Part shown: piece after piece, positions 1-11,079 of the stretch
How the letters are laid out: every line of letters starts with the position of its first letter
How positions within the stretch are numbered: the stretch's first letter is position 1
Source of the DNA: Conchocele bisecta
Taxonomy: Eukaryota; Mollusca; Bivalvia; Lucinida; Thyasiridae
Direction of reading: 5' to 3'
Assembly: GCA_029237695.1 (NCBI GenBank)
Contig: CM055272.1
Span: 38,282,901 to 38,346,900 of the forward strand
Length of the DNA: 64,000 nt
The notes under the pieces: model-generated
Told to the model about the DNA's origin: nothing
What the model saw: the letters and a program-made list of their open reading frames with translations, nothing else
Databases searched by the model: none
Program-made: the position numbers and the translations under genes

Positions 1-1185
1 ATCACATTTACAGCCGGCAACTCTTATAAATCGGTTACCCAGAGGAGGTCACATTTACAGCGGCACCTCTCATAACCGGGAACCATGGGGTCACATTACA
101 GACGGCACCTCTCATAACCGAAACACACTGGGAGGTGGTCCCATGACAGCGGGATCTCATAACGGGACACCTGGAGGTCACATTTACAGCGGACCTCCTT
201 CATAACCGGGACACCCCTAGGAGGTCAATTACAGCGGCACCTCTCATAACCGGACACCCTAGGGGGTCACATACAAGCGGCACCTCTCTTAACGGACCTT
301 GGGAGGTCCACATTACAGCGGGCACCTCTCATCCGGACCCAAATGGGAGGGCACTTACAGCGGCACCTCTCATAACCGGGACCAGGGAGGTCACATTTCA
401 GCGGCACCTCTCATAACCGAACAACACTGGGAGGGTGGTCCCTGACAGCGGCACCTCTCAAAAAACCAAACCCTGGGAGGTCACATTACAGCGGCACCTC
501 TCATAACCGGACACCCTAGGAGGTCACATTACAGCGGCACCTCTCATAACCGGACACCCTAGGGGGTCACATTACAGCGGCACCTCTCATAACCGGACCC
601 ATGGGAGGTCACATTACTCGGCACCCTCTCATAACCGGACCCATGGATTCCATTACAGCGGCACCTCTCATAACCGGACCCAATGGGAGGTCCATTTACA
701 AAACGGACCTCTCATAACCGGACCCATGGGAGGTCACATTACAGCGGCGCCTCTCATAACCGCACCCATGGGAGGTCACATTACAGCGGCGCCTCTCATA
801 ACCGGACCCATGGGAGGTCACATTACAGCGGCACCTCTCATAACCGGACCCATGGGAGGTCAAATTACAGCGGCGCCTTTCATAACCGGACACACTGGGA
901 GGTGGTCCCATTACAGCGGCACCTCTCATAACCGGACACCCTGGTAGGTCACATTACAGCGACACCTCTCATAACCGGACACCCTGGGAGCTCACATTAC
1001 AGCGGCACCTATCATAACCGAACACACTGGGAGGTGGTCACATTACAGCGGCACCTCTCATAACCGGACACCGGACACCCTGGGAGGTCACATTACAGTG
1101 GCACCTCTCATCCCTGGGAGGTCACATTACAGCGGCACCTCTCATAACCGGACACCCAGTGTGGGTCTCCGGTTAAGAGAGGTTC
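1..1185. repeat. Satellite, ~42-bp unit
   Basis: Tandem array of a unit of about 42 bp containing the core CACCTCTCATAACCGGACAC followed by GGGAGGTCACATTACAGCGG. Between about 700 and 880 the period is a clean 42 bp, a multiple of three, so frames stay open over several units without being genes. Positions 1 to about 700 carry many small insertions and deletions relative to the later units, which looks like poor consensus quality or old decay. The words ACCGGACACC and GGTTCCACTGTA also occur in isolated palindromes elsewhere in the window, so the array may derive from the end of a transposon. Confidence 0.95.
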
Positions 1186-1377
1186 CGGTGTAATTCAGAT
1201 ATATGGGCATGCGAACAGCTGTCTATACATGTGTTTTGCAATTAGGAACACAAGCTAATATTTATAAAACATTACAGGGAAATTCACCAGAATTCACCAC
1301 ATTGAGGTTTTCTATGTGTGCAGATTAGACAGATTCCCACAGTAAGCCTACCGTCAGTGGTAGAATGGCAAACATAG

Positions 1378-4300
1378 TCAGCATTTACATTTTCGTATCA
1401 CCTGCATATAAAACACTGATGGATTCGTATTGGAAATGGTCAATGCGTCTGCGGCGCTGACGTAGTGCAGGTTACAAGCGTCTGTTGACGTCAGAAACGT
1501 GATTCCCCAACATTCAACGTCTCCAATGACGTCATTGCGGCACTTCAGAGCACACTTGGCGCGATTGGTCGAGGTAACAGTCACGTGACTGGTCTCGGCC
1601 GACGCCTCTTCGTCGACGTGTGGTTCATACCAGCAATCGCCTATACGACGTATAATTATGTTGTACACAGGAACCTATCTAAACCGGACACCTCATGGTG
1701 TCCGGTTTAGAGATGTTCCATTGTACGTTTATGTATACTAACATTTGTCATACACCATCGCCTGCGCTAATCTTGCCAATATCTATCAATTGTTTCCCTG
1801 CAAAATACTTGAATGCTGCGCTTGAAATAGTGCGATTGGCTGAGCCTGAGCTGTACTACGTGTCATGCTCAGCCAATCGAAATGCTTGACTGCGCGTTGA
1901 GACTTCCAGCAGATGCTGATAAACGTTGACATTAGTAGCCGATTTCAGCAAAATTGCAAAGTATATTTATCTAGTAAAGTTCACTTTGAGGGAGTACTCA
2001 TTTCTTTTTCCCGAAATGAATTATTTCATATAGAACTAACGACTGCATATATTTGATGATTAAAAGTATGCAGAATTATTATACTGAATGTATTACATTA
2101 TCACAGCCAAACTGGCTGTGATAATGTAATAAATTCAGTATAATAAAAATAAATACATTTATCCCTAAATTGAAAATTTCTTCCTCAAAGTATACTTTGC
2201 TAGATATGTAAAACTGGCCCCTCGTTATTACATTGATTCTACTGTACAGTAAAACCGCCAGGTGTCGACCTGTTTACTTTATCAACATGTTTGTCGCGTA
2301 ATGTATTCATGAACGTTTACAAAGTTCTGTTCTGTAGCCGATTTTACCAAAAGTGCAAGTGATCATTTATTTTTCCCGAAATGCCTTATCTAGTAAAGTA
2401 TACTTTGAGGGAGTAATCATTTCTTTTTCGCTAAATGTGTTATTTCATATAGACCTAACGACTCCATATATTTGATGATTAAACGTATGCAGAATTATTA
2501 TACTGGATTTATAAAAATTATTAAATTTATCCCTAAGTTCTCCCTCAAAGTGTACTTGGCAAGATACTTTGCAATATTGGTGAAATCTGCTACAGGTAAG
2601 AATAGTCGGGTCCCGGTATGTATGGGAAGAATTTGTTGATTGTTTATTTCTAGCATTATTGTGCACCGGAGAATCGCATACATTATTTAATTTCGTCGTG
2701 AGTGGGTGACAGGTGGGTGCATGCGATGGGTAATTTAACGATCGGAGTTCATCCTTACCAGAATTCCGATTGGAGACCTGGTTTGGCCCTTACATACGTC
2801 TTTGACATTTTGTATGTGACAGTTGAATCTGGTTATACCCCTTATGTAGGTATTACGATTATTCGTAATCCTATTTTAGGGGAAGGGGCCAAGTGACTTG
2901 GTGTGGTATGGACCTGGCACCACGTCAGGTTATTCTAATTTCAGGGCTGAATATATTTTTTCTCTATGCAAATATTCCGTTCTGATGTTGGTATTTCCCC
3001 CAATGCAGCAGGTTAATACGGGATCGAACCCGTTTGCCCGGCCTTACATGACCTTAGCTGTTGATATGCCGTTAAACACCAATAAACAAACAAAACAAAC
3101 AAATACATTTCGTAGTGAAATGCAGTACAATATACCTTCCTGTCGTTGACATATGAACGGTGTCGTCTGGTCACAGGAATCCCACTGTAGTGTGTTCCAA
3201 TCGAGCAGTGTTGCGCATAAATCACTCGTGCCCACGCCGACCATGACAGTAACATTCGTAGACTGTGTCTCGCAATCCTGGTACACTATATCTCCGGTTT
3301 GCGTCAGGGTGTGTAATCCAGTCCAGACACGCGCACCGGAAGTGAATCTGTAACGTATATAATATTTAAAATAGTATTTAACCCTTTCAATGCTGAATTA
3401 AATTGTGTCGCCTGCTGTTTCTTATCATGATTGGACAACATATACGAATCAGTTTCATTGGAATGATGGAATGTGATGTCAACCAATGTTGAGAAAGACG
3501 ACAATTTACGTTGAAAAAATCCTGCGTTCTAAGAGTTAATATTATGTTCGTGACAACAATGTTGTGTCATACAAGTTGTTTTGGATGTCCTGCTATTAAC
3601 ACGGGTCTGCTGTTGAATGTATAGTTCGTATATTTAATGTTTAATAAATTCATTTCGTAGCGAGGGAAAGCGAGCGACAAAATAATTTATTAAACATTAT
3701 ATGTGAACTATAACGTACTTATTGTTTACCAGCCCACTCGCGAAGCTCCGTCCCTAAACGTGATTTCGAATCGCTATACTAGCACCTGATTGGCTGTGTG
3801 ACACGAAGTGAGCGCGTGTGTGGGCGGTAATATGTTTTGCGTCTCGTGAACTGATGACACAAGGCGGAAAATCATTTCTAAATATAGCGGCTGAACATTT
3901 AATGATTAATGTAATAGATGTTGGCGAAAGTGTCGCAATATGCGATTAATTGAGGCGAAATGCAGTTCTTTCATTGGTCGATAAACTAGGATAAACAATA
4001 AATGAACTAAAAATCCAGATTTTCTTGTGGATGCACGCACGTTCTTGTCACTACAGTGGGGTCAGCGTGTAAATGCACACACGAACGAAAACGACAGGTT
4101 CGAACCAACCTGTCGTGTTCGTTCGTGTGTGCACTTACACGTTGACCCCATTGTACATGCCATATACCCCATTACCCCAGTCACAGCGACACATAGTTAT
4201 GAAATCAAGATTCACTTCACCCGGTGAGTCACAAATCTTTCACCCAAGCAACTTATCATGGTGAATGTTTCAGACTGCTGATCAGGAACTACATATACAA

Positions 4301-6407
4301 TGGTCAAGCTTGACCACAACACAAAGCATATACACGCGTTATCTCACACTCTCTTAAGTCAAACTACTGACAACTCAAAAGTCAAATTCTTGTTGCTATG
4401 CACATTCTCAACTTTTCGTTAACTGACAGTATTTCCTCACAGGTTGAAGTAACGGACCGAGGTCTATAATTACATTAAATATGCTTAAAAGCATCAATAA
4501 ACGAAGAAAAAAAAAAGCTAAACCTTTTTTTTTTACTCCGTCCATATACTCCATCTATTGAAGGTTACGAAGTTTTTAATAGGCCGAACTCGGACGGGCT
4601 CGAGACAACGGACTCTCACGAAACGTCAACCGAGTTATATCATTGTCGCCTATTGCAGAAGTTGGGACAATGTTAGTATTCCGCAACGATATATTCCCCG
4701 ATGCGCTATGTCGACGCGTTTTCGAGCTATCGATTGTTTTGATGCTTTTATGCATATTTAATGCATTTATAGACCTCGGTCCGTTACTTCAACCTGTGTA
4801 TTTCCTCAGTACCCTCGGGGCCGTTTCACTAAACTTTGTACGACTAAAATTTTCGTAAGTGTACAATTAGGATAGTCTGTAAATTTCACATTTACAATGT
4901 GTTTTTGTAAGCAATTATTTGATTAACATTTATTGAGCATATGTTGCATATGCAGCATATGTTCAATAAATGTAAATCCATCAATTGAAATTTACAGACC
5001 ATTCTAAATATGCACTTACGAACATGTTAGTCGTACGAAGTTTAGTGAAACGGGCACCAGGACTTTGAGTACACGAGTGTAGACTATGGTTTGTCTCGTA
5101 TCCACTTACATCTGCTGCAAGGCACCGCTCCACACGCTGTCGTCTATGTACCGTAGCTCGTGTAGTTGATTGGCACTCGTGACCTTCAGCAGCTGACCGA
5201 ACTGACCTTCACAGACGACCTTGGCCTCGTTCCACGTGTGGCTCTCCGTGAATAGGGTGTACACTGTCCGTTTGGTTATTCCGTGCGACACAGCTGTAAC
5301 AATACAATGTAGTAACTGGGATGCCGGTTTGCCAAAGTGAGATTACAACGTTTGCAACCAGTGTTGTCCATAATCTACGGAGCACAACAGGGGACGTATA
5401 ATTATTTTTTCTTTTAATTAATTCGTTCCCTCGAATTAACAATTCGTTCCCACGAAATAACAATTCGTTCCCTCAATTTAACAATTCGTTCCCACAAATT
5501 AACAATTCGTTCCCTCAATTTAACAATTCGTTCCCACGAATTAACAATTCGTTCCCTCAATTTAACAATTCATTCCCACGAAATAACAATTCGTTCCCAC
5601 TGATCAGACTGTAGTCGCACAGTCTGATTAGGGTACACCCTGTTCGCCATCACGTACTGAGTAATAGAAGTTATGCCACTTGCACGTTCAAGGTGTATGA
5701 TCACGTGGTACAAACAACAACAACAAGTACCGATTCAAAGTACGTATTCTTTTATAATGTCCTTATTACGTAACGGATCAAACGTGTCTTGTTAAGCTGC
5801 ATTTGGTGGTCTCTGTATTTTCGCCCAAACTTCTGTCGTTTTTGCAAAGAATCGATTTCCGTGTTTCCTTGCATATTAAGGAAAATGTTGTTGTTGTAAC
5901 CACGTGATCATGCACCTTGTTGTAGTATGAGCGACAAAACCCTATCTTAAATCATACACAATATCTACATGGTAGACCATTCGCCATATATTCAAGTAAC
6001 GGAAGTGGTACTACGTACTGTACCATGGGTCCGGCTCGCTCATTTGTATTTGTAACGCGCACGAAGGTCGGGACCAGTAGAGTTCCCGGCCTTCACCCGC
6101 GTTACAATTACTGAATTAGCCAGCCGGGCCCAAGGTAAATAATCCACTTTCACTGTAAGTCGAACGCTTTTAGCTCTGCACACCGGCTTGATATGATGTG
6201 TGTTACAGCAACAGGTAGTGTTTCCCTATTTTGATTATAAAACGAAATGCGTGCCGGTACTCCGGCTTAAATTAACAAACCAAGCTTCTTTAATTACTTT
6301 CTACCCATATCAGGCACCCAATTTCTATAACACAATTTGCATTGTAGGAACTTACTGAAAACAGTTGCTAACATGGACAGAACTCGAAGCACAACCGAGA
6401 CTGCAGT
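1378..6407 (-). CDS. Secreted C-type lectin-like protein with PAN-like tail (5' end missing)
   Basis: Four exons join in phase on the minus strand: 6407..6356, 5293..5110, 3347..3136 and 1640..1378 (TGA). All inner borders have AG acceptors and GT donors (GTAAGT, GTAAGT, GTATAT). The first visible exon encodes a hydrophobic stretch (TAVSVVLRVLSMLATVF) suited to a signal peptide. It starts at a codon boundary behind an acceptor, so the initiating ATG is probably in an unseen upstream exon. Exons 2 and 3 form a C-type lectin-like fold: an early cysteine (VVCEGQFGQLLKV), the VWTGL core that matches the family's WIGL, then cysteines in SDLC, WDSC and PFICQR. I see no EPN, QPD or WND calcium/sugar motif, so classical calcium-dependent sugar binding is doubtful. 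The last exon has a PAN/apple-like cysteine spacing (CALKC, ECWGITF, ACNLHY) and ends in RKCKC. Probably an extracellular recognition protein; ligand unknown. Confidence 0.82.
1670..1719. repeat. Short palindrome related to the satellite core
   Basis: GAACC..CTAAACCGGACACC, a three-base centre, then GGTGTCCGGTTTAGAGATGTTCC: two inverted ends lying back to back with almost nothing between. It shares the ACCGGACACC word with the satellite at the window start and lies just upstream of the acceptor of the last lectin exon. Confidence 0.8.
1753..1915. repeat. Palindromic MITE, GCCTGCG(C/T)TAAT ends, copy 1
   Basis: Starts CGCCTGCGCTAATCTTGCCA and contains the inner palindrome GATTGGCTGAGCCTGAG / CTCAGCCAATC. 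Related copies lie at 28679, 39949 and 49400. This copy is truncated at its right end. Confidence 0.7.
1934..2217. mobile_element. R1 element, copy 1 (right end degraded)
   Basis: Begins GTAGCCGATTTCA, has the GAGGGAGTA and CATATAGAACTAACGACTGC blocks, a central hairpin TGTATTACATTATCACAGCC with its inverse, and a right half ending in CTCAAAGTATACTTTGC. No coding capacity; a non-autonomous inverted-repeat element. Confidence 0.85.
2334..2595. mobile_element. R1 element, copy 2
   Basis: Starts GTAGCCGATTTTACC and ends GGTGAAATCTGCTAC. It contains the same CATATAGACCTAACGACTCC block as copy 1 but has lost the central hairpin, so only one arm of the inner palindrome remains. Confidence 0.82.
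4051..4148. repeat. Near-perfect palindrome in lectin intron
   Basis: GGGGTCAGCGTGTAAATGCA ... ACGACAGGTT, a short centre around CGAA, then AACCTGTCGT ... TGCACTTACACGTTGACCCC. Each arm is about 43 bp with a few mismatches. It could extrude as a hairpin; the element family is not recognised. Confidence 0.85.
4438..4798. mobile_element. Inverted-repeat element with target-site duplication
   Basis: Arms of about 60 bp: CACAGGTTGAAGTAACGGAC at the left and its inverse GTCCGTTACTTCAACCTGTG at the right, continuing through GAGGTCTATAA and ATGCATATTTAATG-like sequence. TATTTCCT flanks it on both sides (4430..4437 and 4799..4806). If the ends are taken as ACAGG/CCTGT, the duplication is 10 bp, GTATTTCCTC. 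An 8-bp duplication would suggest hAT; 9-10 bp would suggest a Mutator-like element. The interior has an A run next to a T run and no gene. Confidence 0.85.
4818..5056. mobile_element. R3 element, copy 1 (complete)
   Basis: GGGGCCGTTTCACTAAACTT at the left mirrors AAGTTTAGTGAAACGGGC at the right, with GTACGACTAAAATTTTCGTA and its inverse inside each arm. The centre is the palindrome GAGCATATGTTGCATATGCA and its continuation. No open frame; a non-autonomous element that begins 20 bp after the preceding one. Confidence 0.9.
5376..5600. mobile_element. R2 element, copy 1 (left cap plus array)
   Basis: Left cap TACGGAGCACAACAGGGGAC, then an A/T-rich spacer and about a dozen alternating tandem units ATTCGTTCCC(A/T)C separated by AAATAAC or AATTTAAC. 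No right cap, so this is half an element. It lies just upstream of the second lectin exon. Confidence 0.9.
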
Positions 6408-6423
6408 CTGAAATAAAAAATAT

Positions 6424-6830
6424 GGTGATTTATCAGGGATATTTCGTCTCTTCGTTTCTTTGCCGCTTAGAAACGAAAATTAAGAACACTAGATTTCGTT
6501 AAATCACTTGGTTTCTAAATTACCTTACATTTCGTGCAGTCGTTTCTGCACCGATTAGAGAACATTACATTAAGAATCTTAAATTTCGTTCCTTAGTTTC
6601 CACGGCATTTCATTGACCTTCATCAGAAATATCAATCGCGTAACTTAACTAATATATTCTGTCAAGAAGCTTGAAACAAGCAAATGTGTTGTGTTTCGTA
6701 AGGGACATTTCGTCCTTTGTTTCTACGGCGTGTAGAAACGAAAATTAAGTGTCTTAATTTTCGTTTCTACGCGGCGTAGAAACGAAGGAAACGAAGCGAC
6801 GAAATATCCCTAATCCTTTAACGAGTCACC
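6424..6830. mobile_element. Inverted-repeat element with TTTCGT motifs
   Basis: The ends GGTGATTTATCAGGGATATT and GACGAAATATCCCTAATCC..GAGTCACC are inverted with gaps. The interior repeats TTTCGTTTCTACG and has a near-palindrome GTAGAAACGAAAATTAAG / CTTAATTTTCGTTTCTAC at about 6727..6785. It begins 17 bp upstream of the first visible lectin exon. No coding capacity. Confidence 0.7.
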
Positions 6831-6872
6831 TTAAACGTGAACTTTAATTGCATTTAGCAAACCTCACTTTCT

Positions 6873-7112
6873 ATTAATTCGTTCCCACGAAATAACAATA
6901 CTTCGTTTCTTCAATTTAACAATTCGTTCCCTCGAATTAAAAATTCGTTGCCACAATTTGACAATTCATTTCCTCGAATTAACGAATTGTTAAATGGAGG
7001 GAACGAATTGTTAATTCGTGGGAACGAATTGTTAAATTTATGGAACTACTTGTTATTTCGTGGGATCGAATTAATAAAAAAAAGAATTCTACGTCCCCTG
7101 CAGGGCTCCGTA
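6873..7112. mobile_element. R2 element, copy 2 (array plus right cap)
   Basis: ATTCGTTCCC units run inward from the left, meet inverted GGGAACGAAT units near 6985, and end with the cap CGTCCCCTGCAGGGCTCCGTA. The left cap is missing. The arms are minisatellites rather than unique sequence. Confidence 0.88.
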
Positions 7113-7734
7113 GTATACCAATTAGCGTAATAGTTATTGATAATAACCGTGCTTCTCACCAGTGCGGCACGGGTTCGATCCTAGACATGGGCAGCATGTG
7201 GCATGATCTGACAAGTTGGTTTTCTTCGGGTACTCCGGTTTCATCCCACATTTAGGACCGCCCGTACGCCTTCATCTATGCAAACGAAAGGCTTTATATA
7301 AGTGCTATTGCGCTTGTTTGCAATCGTTGTAAAATATATAGGTTTAGTTTAAACTTACCATGTTTCCAATATTTTAATGTATCCAGGTTTAATCGTACGA
7401 GTCGAATTGACGTGAAATAATAAACGAAATTGACAAACTATTGAAAATCGCTTCGTCCAATAAGCACAATGGAATTGTCTTCAGAATGTTTTAATAATGT
7501 ATTCGATAGGTAAATATAATGACAATATGGGGCACGCCATGTGGTTTTGTACCTAAGAACATGAATATCTCATGAATAATATGTACAAAGTTTACGCTAT
7601 CCGTATGACGTCGGTGTTGACGAAATGTTCATAGCAAATGTGGAATGGACATTTCGTCATCTTTCGACGTCATTCACAGAAGATATCACGGTTTCTGTAA
7701 ATATATATCATGAAAAATCACATGGCGTGTCTCA

Positions 7735-7978
7735 TATGTGGCTGTGACTGGGAAAATGGGGCTTATGCGTCTTGCGACCAATGTAGATCAAGATCAGCCT
7801 GTGCATTTGCACAGTCTGATCATGATGTACACTGTTCGCCATTCCATCAATGAAACACATGCGATGCTTCTAACACGAAATGTAAATCTTTATTAAGCTA
7901 CAGGAGTGTGCAATTTGATCAGGAGCTACACTCGTCACATATTCCATAAGCCCCACTTCTCAAGTCGCAGCCACATAT
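7735..7978. mobile_element. R4 element, copy 1 (complete)
   Basis: TATGTGGCTGTGACTGGGAA at the left is mirrored by CAAGTCGCAGCCACATATA at the right. Inside are GATCAGCCTGTGCA, CAGTCTGATCA and the inverse-type block TTTGATCAGGAGCTACACT. About 244 bp, no gene; non-autonomous. Confidence 0.88.
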
Positions 7979-8004
7979 AATGACAACAGTCCCTGATAGG
8001 AGTC

Positions 8005-8516
8005 TACGGAGCCCCACAGGGGTCGTAGAATTTTTATTTATTAATTCGTTCACACGAAATAACAATTCGTTCCCACGAAATAACAATTCGTTTCCTGAAT
8101 TTAACAATTCGTTCCCTGAATTTAATAATTAGTTCCCACGAGATAACAATTCGTTCCCTGAATTTAACAATTCGTTCCCACGAGATAACAATTCGTTCCC
8201 TGAATGTAACAATTCGTTCCCAAGAAATAGCAATTCGTTCCCACGAAATAACAATTCGTTCCCTCGAATTAACAATTAACAATTCGTGGGAATGAATTGA
8301 TAATTGTTAATTCGAGGGAACGAATTGTTAATTTCAGGGAACGAATGATTATTTCGTCGGAACGAATTGTTATTTCGTGCGAACGAATAATTATATCGTG
8401 GGAACGAATTGTTAATTCGAGGGAATGAATTGTTAAATTGTGGGAACGAATTGTTATTTCGTGGGAACGAATTAATAAAAAAAAACAACACATGTCACTG
8501 GCTGCGGGGCTCCGTA
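8005..8516. mobile_element. R2 element, copy 3 (complete, both caps)
   Basis: The most complete copy: left cap TACGGAGCCCCACAGGGGTC, a long array of ATTCGTTCCC units, a switch in orientation near 8280, a matching array of GGGAACGAAT units, and the right cap GCTGCGGGGCTCCGTA. The two arms are inverted arrays of a 17-19-bp unit, alternating AAATAAC and AATTTAAC spacers. No protein-coding potential; the long open frames here are repeats of the unit. Confidence 0.93.
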
Positions 8517-9008
8517 GGAGTCTGTACGGTCGTTTTATCCGAATTGTGCGCCATTGATCGTAGGCAAATATTTAAAGCAAATAGTCTTTGAAATGCGTGC
8601 AGAAATTCATGAAGCATGAACTGTATTTCATGTACAATGTACTGTATTTCATGTTTCATGTACCTTGTCGATTTCGCCGATATTGATTTCGAAAATCTAT
8701 CATATTTGCTGTAAATTATGTCGAAAGTTGTCAAACATATTATAGCTAATCTGGAATTAAATCCCACATGTTTTCTCTCAACATGTTGCGTCATTTACAG
8801 AAAGTTTTACAATTTTTCGAAATCATAATCGGCGAAAAACAACGATGCGATAAGCGAGAAAATACCAGAGCAGGGCTGAACTATTATTGTTTAAACATAG
8901 TTTATTGCATATAAGTACAATGGGCTTGGGCTATAAGTTCTCACAACATTAGTTACATCCCTTAATAGAGTATTATATTTTATAACTACGTCAAGACGGG
9001 TGGTGTCA

Positions 9009-9165
9009 TACGGAGCCCCGCAGGGGACGCAGAATTGTTTTTTTTATTAATTCGTTCCCACGAAATAAAACTTCTTTCCCACGAAATAACAATTCGTTCC
9101 CTCAATTTAACCATTCGTTCCCACGAATTAACAATTCGTTCCCACGATATAACAATCGCTCCGTA
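9009..9165. mobile_element. R2 element, copy 4 (small)
   Basis: Left cap TACGGAGCCCCGCAGGGGAC, six ATTCGTTCCC-type units, and a minimal right end CGCTCCGTA. The shortest two-ended copy, suggesting that arrays shrink and grow between fixed caps. Confidence 0.88.
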
Positions 9166-9278
9166 GTGTCTCGTGATATATTACGCCCTCTGTTGAATTT
9201 TAGCCGTCAATTATACAGTATGCGCCTTTGTATTTTCGCACCTCATCATGCTCATTAGTAGATGGTAGATGGCGACAG

Positions 9279-9670
9279 CTACTGTCTGTTCCATGTTTTG
9301 CTGCTGACGAACATTTGGCCATTAAACACATTAAATCTAAAAAATATTTAAAAGTAAGTACTTTTTCATCAATAACAAAATTATTTGATGAAATTCCATC
9401 AAATATTGATTTTATTGCGAAAAAACGATTTTCCTATGTGAATTTAACAAGGGGAGTCAATTTCCAATACTTTTCGTTTTTTGATCCTGAATGATCAAAA
9501 ATCCAAACAATTTGGAAATTGACTCCCCTTGTTAGATTTTGAATATCGGTCCTCAAATAGAAAATTGATATTGTTATTGATGAAAAAGTACTTACTTTTA
9601 AATATTTTTTAGATTTAATGTGTTTAATAGCCAAAAGTTCGTCGGCAGCAAAACGTGGAACAGACAGTAG
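9279..9670. mobile_element. R5 foldback element, copy 1
   Basis: Left CTACTGTCTGTTCCATGTTT and right AACGTGGAACAGACAGTAG are inverted. Each arm continues for more than 100 bp through ACATTAAATCTAAAAAATAT and AGTACTTTTTCATCAATAAC. The centre holds a second inverted pair, GGGGAGTCAATTTCCAA and its inverse. Frames in the two arms encode mirror-image peptides, which is an effect of the palindrome. Confidence 0.9.
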
Positions 9671-10206
9671 ATCGCCATAGCAGAATATGTAACTTATGTG
9701 ACGAGTTTCATTTTGTATTTGAATGTACGTATTTCGGCGAAATGAGAAAGAAATATTTATCAAAATATTTTTGTTGACGACCAAATACTTTCAAACTAGA
9801 GAAATTATTTAATGAATCAAGGATTGGCCCGTTAACAAAACTGTGTAGGTTCCTGAAGGAAATACTCAATAAATTTAAACCACCATAGAACACCACAACT
9901 TGTATGTACCAGTACCATGTCATAATTTAGACATATATGACTAAATACTACCTCATGTATGTTACAGTAGCCATACTTCAATTGTTCTTTGACATATTCC
10001 ATGCACTTCCATGTATTTATACATCATAGACATAGAATATATTCTCTGTCTATGTATACATGTATACCTACCTCTTATATCATTTGCAAAAATGAATGAT
10101 GAGAGTGAATAAACTTTTGTAACTTGGGTTTGGTGTGTGATTGAGTTTTCCTGACGTCTAATTGAAGTGGTCAGTGGAAGAAGGGGTTAAGTCCCGTTTC
10201 GGGACT

Positions 10207-10618
10207 TATAGTCTGTTTCGTGAAAGCTGCCCAAATTGGTCTTCTTTTTATTTCGTGAAATGTTTTTTTTTAGAATTTCAGAAATACTGGACCGATTTTT
10301 AAAATTTAACTTTTGTTTTCTTAGTTACATCATTTACAAGCTATCTAATTAGGTTTCGGAGTCAATTTCCATTTCTTTTCGTTTTTTGACTCCTCCCACA
10401 ACTCCTCTACCTCTTATTCCCCCATGTTAAATTCCCATATAGAAATCAATTTTTTCGTAATAAAACCAATATTTGACAATATTTCACGAAATTAAAAAGA
10501 AGGCTCATTCTTAAATTTTCCTTTAATTTAATATTATCGCAAAATATATTGTTTTTGAATTGTTTATATGGCCGTAAAATGTGGGCAGCTTTCGTTAAAC
10601 AGACTATAGACCTCTTCT
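10207..10618. mobile_element. Inverted-repeat element, TATAGTCTGTTTCG ends
   Basis: TATAGTCTGTTTCGTGAAAG ... GCTGCCCAAATT at the left and GTGGGCAGCTTTCGTTAAAC ... AGACTATA at the right. TCTTCTTTTTATTTCGTGAAA is mirrored by a TTTCACGAAATTAAAAAGAA-type inner block. Related left ends occur near 35135 and 55727. Its interior shares AGGTTTCGGAGTCAATTTCC with R5, so the families are probably related. Confidence 0.85.
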
Positions 10619-10764
10619 TCTACTGACCGCTTCAGTTATGCGTATGCCCCTCTTTTTGATGATCTGCCCTTTCGCCTCTCCATATTTAAGTATGCCAACT
10701 GTTATCGTCAATCACGTATTTGTCGTACGGTTTTAGAAATCAATATCGGCGAAATTTGGACATG

Positions 10765-10862
10765 TGATAAGAGAGACTCTCGCCGCTCTCTCGCCCCTCT
10801 CTCTCTAACTCCATCTCTCTCCCTCTTCTCCACACCATATATCCCCACCTCTCTCTCTCTGT
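10765..10862. repeat. Pyrimidine-rich (CT)n-like tract
   Basis: About 100 bp composed largely of CTCTCT and CCCTCT runs. Simple sequence, no feature beyond strand asymmetry. Confidence 0.8.
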
Positions 10863-11079
10863 ATATTTGATTTCAAATAAGACGTATGTATAAGCATGTT
10901 TCTCACCCTGTACAATTTATATTGTAATTAAATTGTAATACATGTACTTAGCAATTTAACCAGTATATATTATCGGCTACAAATGGACGTACACATTTCG
11001 AGTCCGATATATGGCCGTGCCACGTTCCATGTATGTCATGTGTTATCATGTCTTCTCATGGCCACAAAGGCCATCTTCG

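Noticed and set aside
683..947. Overlapping 73-82-codon frames in the satellite
   Set aside because: They are open only because the repeat period is 42 bp; the peptides repeat the unit with no start, splice or domain evidence.
8034..8493. Frames encoding repeated NSFPRNN or ERIVISW peptides
   Set aside because: Direct translations of the R2 ATTCGTTCCC array in several frames and on both strands.
9228..9784. Frames with FAADE.LAIKHIKSKKYLKVSTFSSIT on both strands
   Set aside because: The same peptide arises from both arms of an R5 palindrome, and the other copies are diverged with stops. Not a conserved protein.
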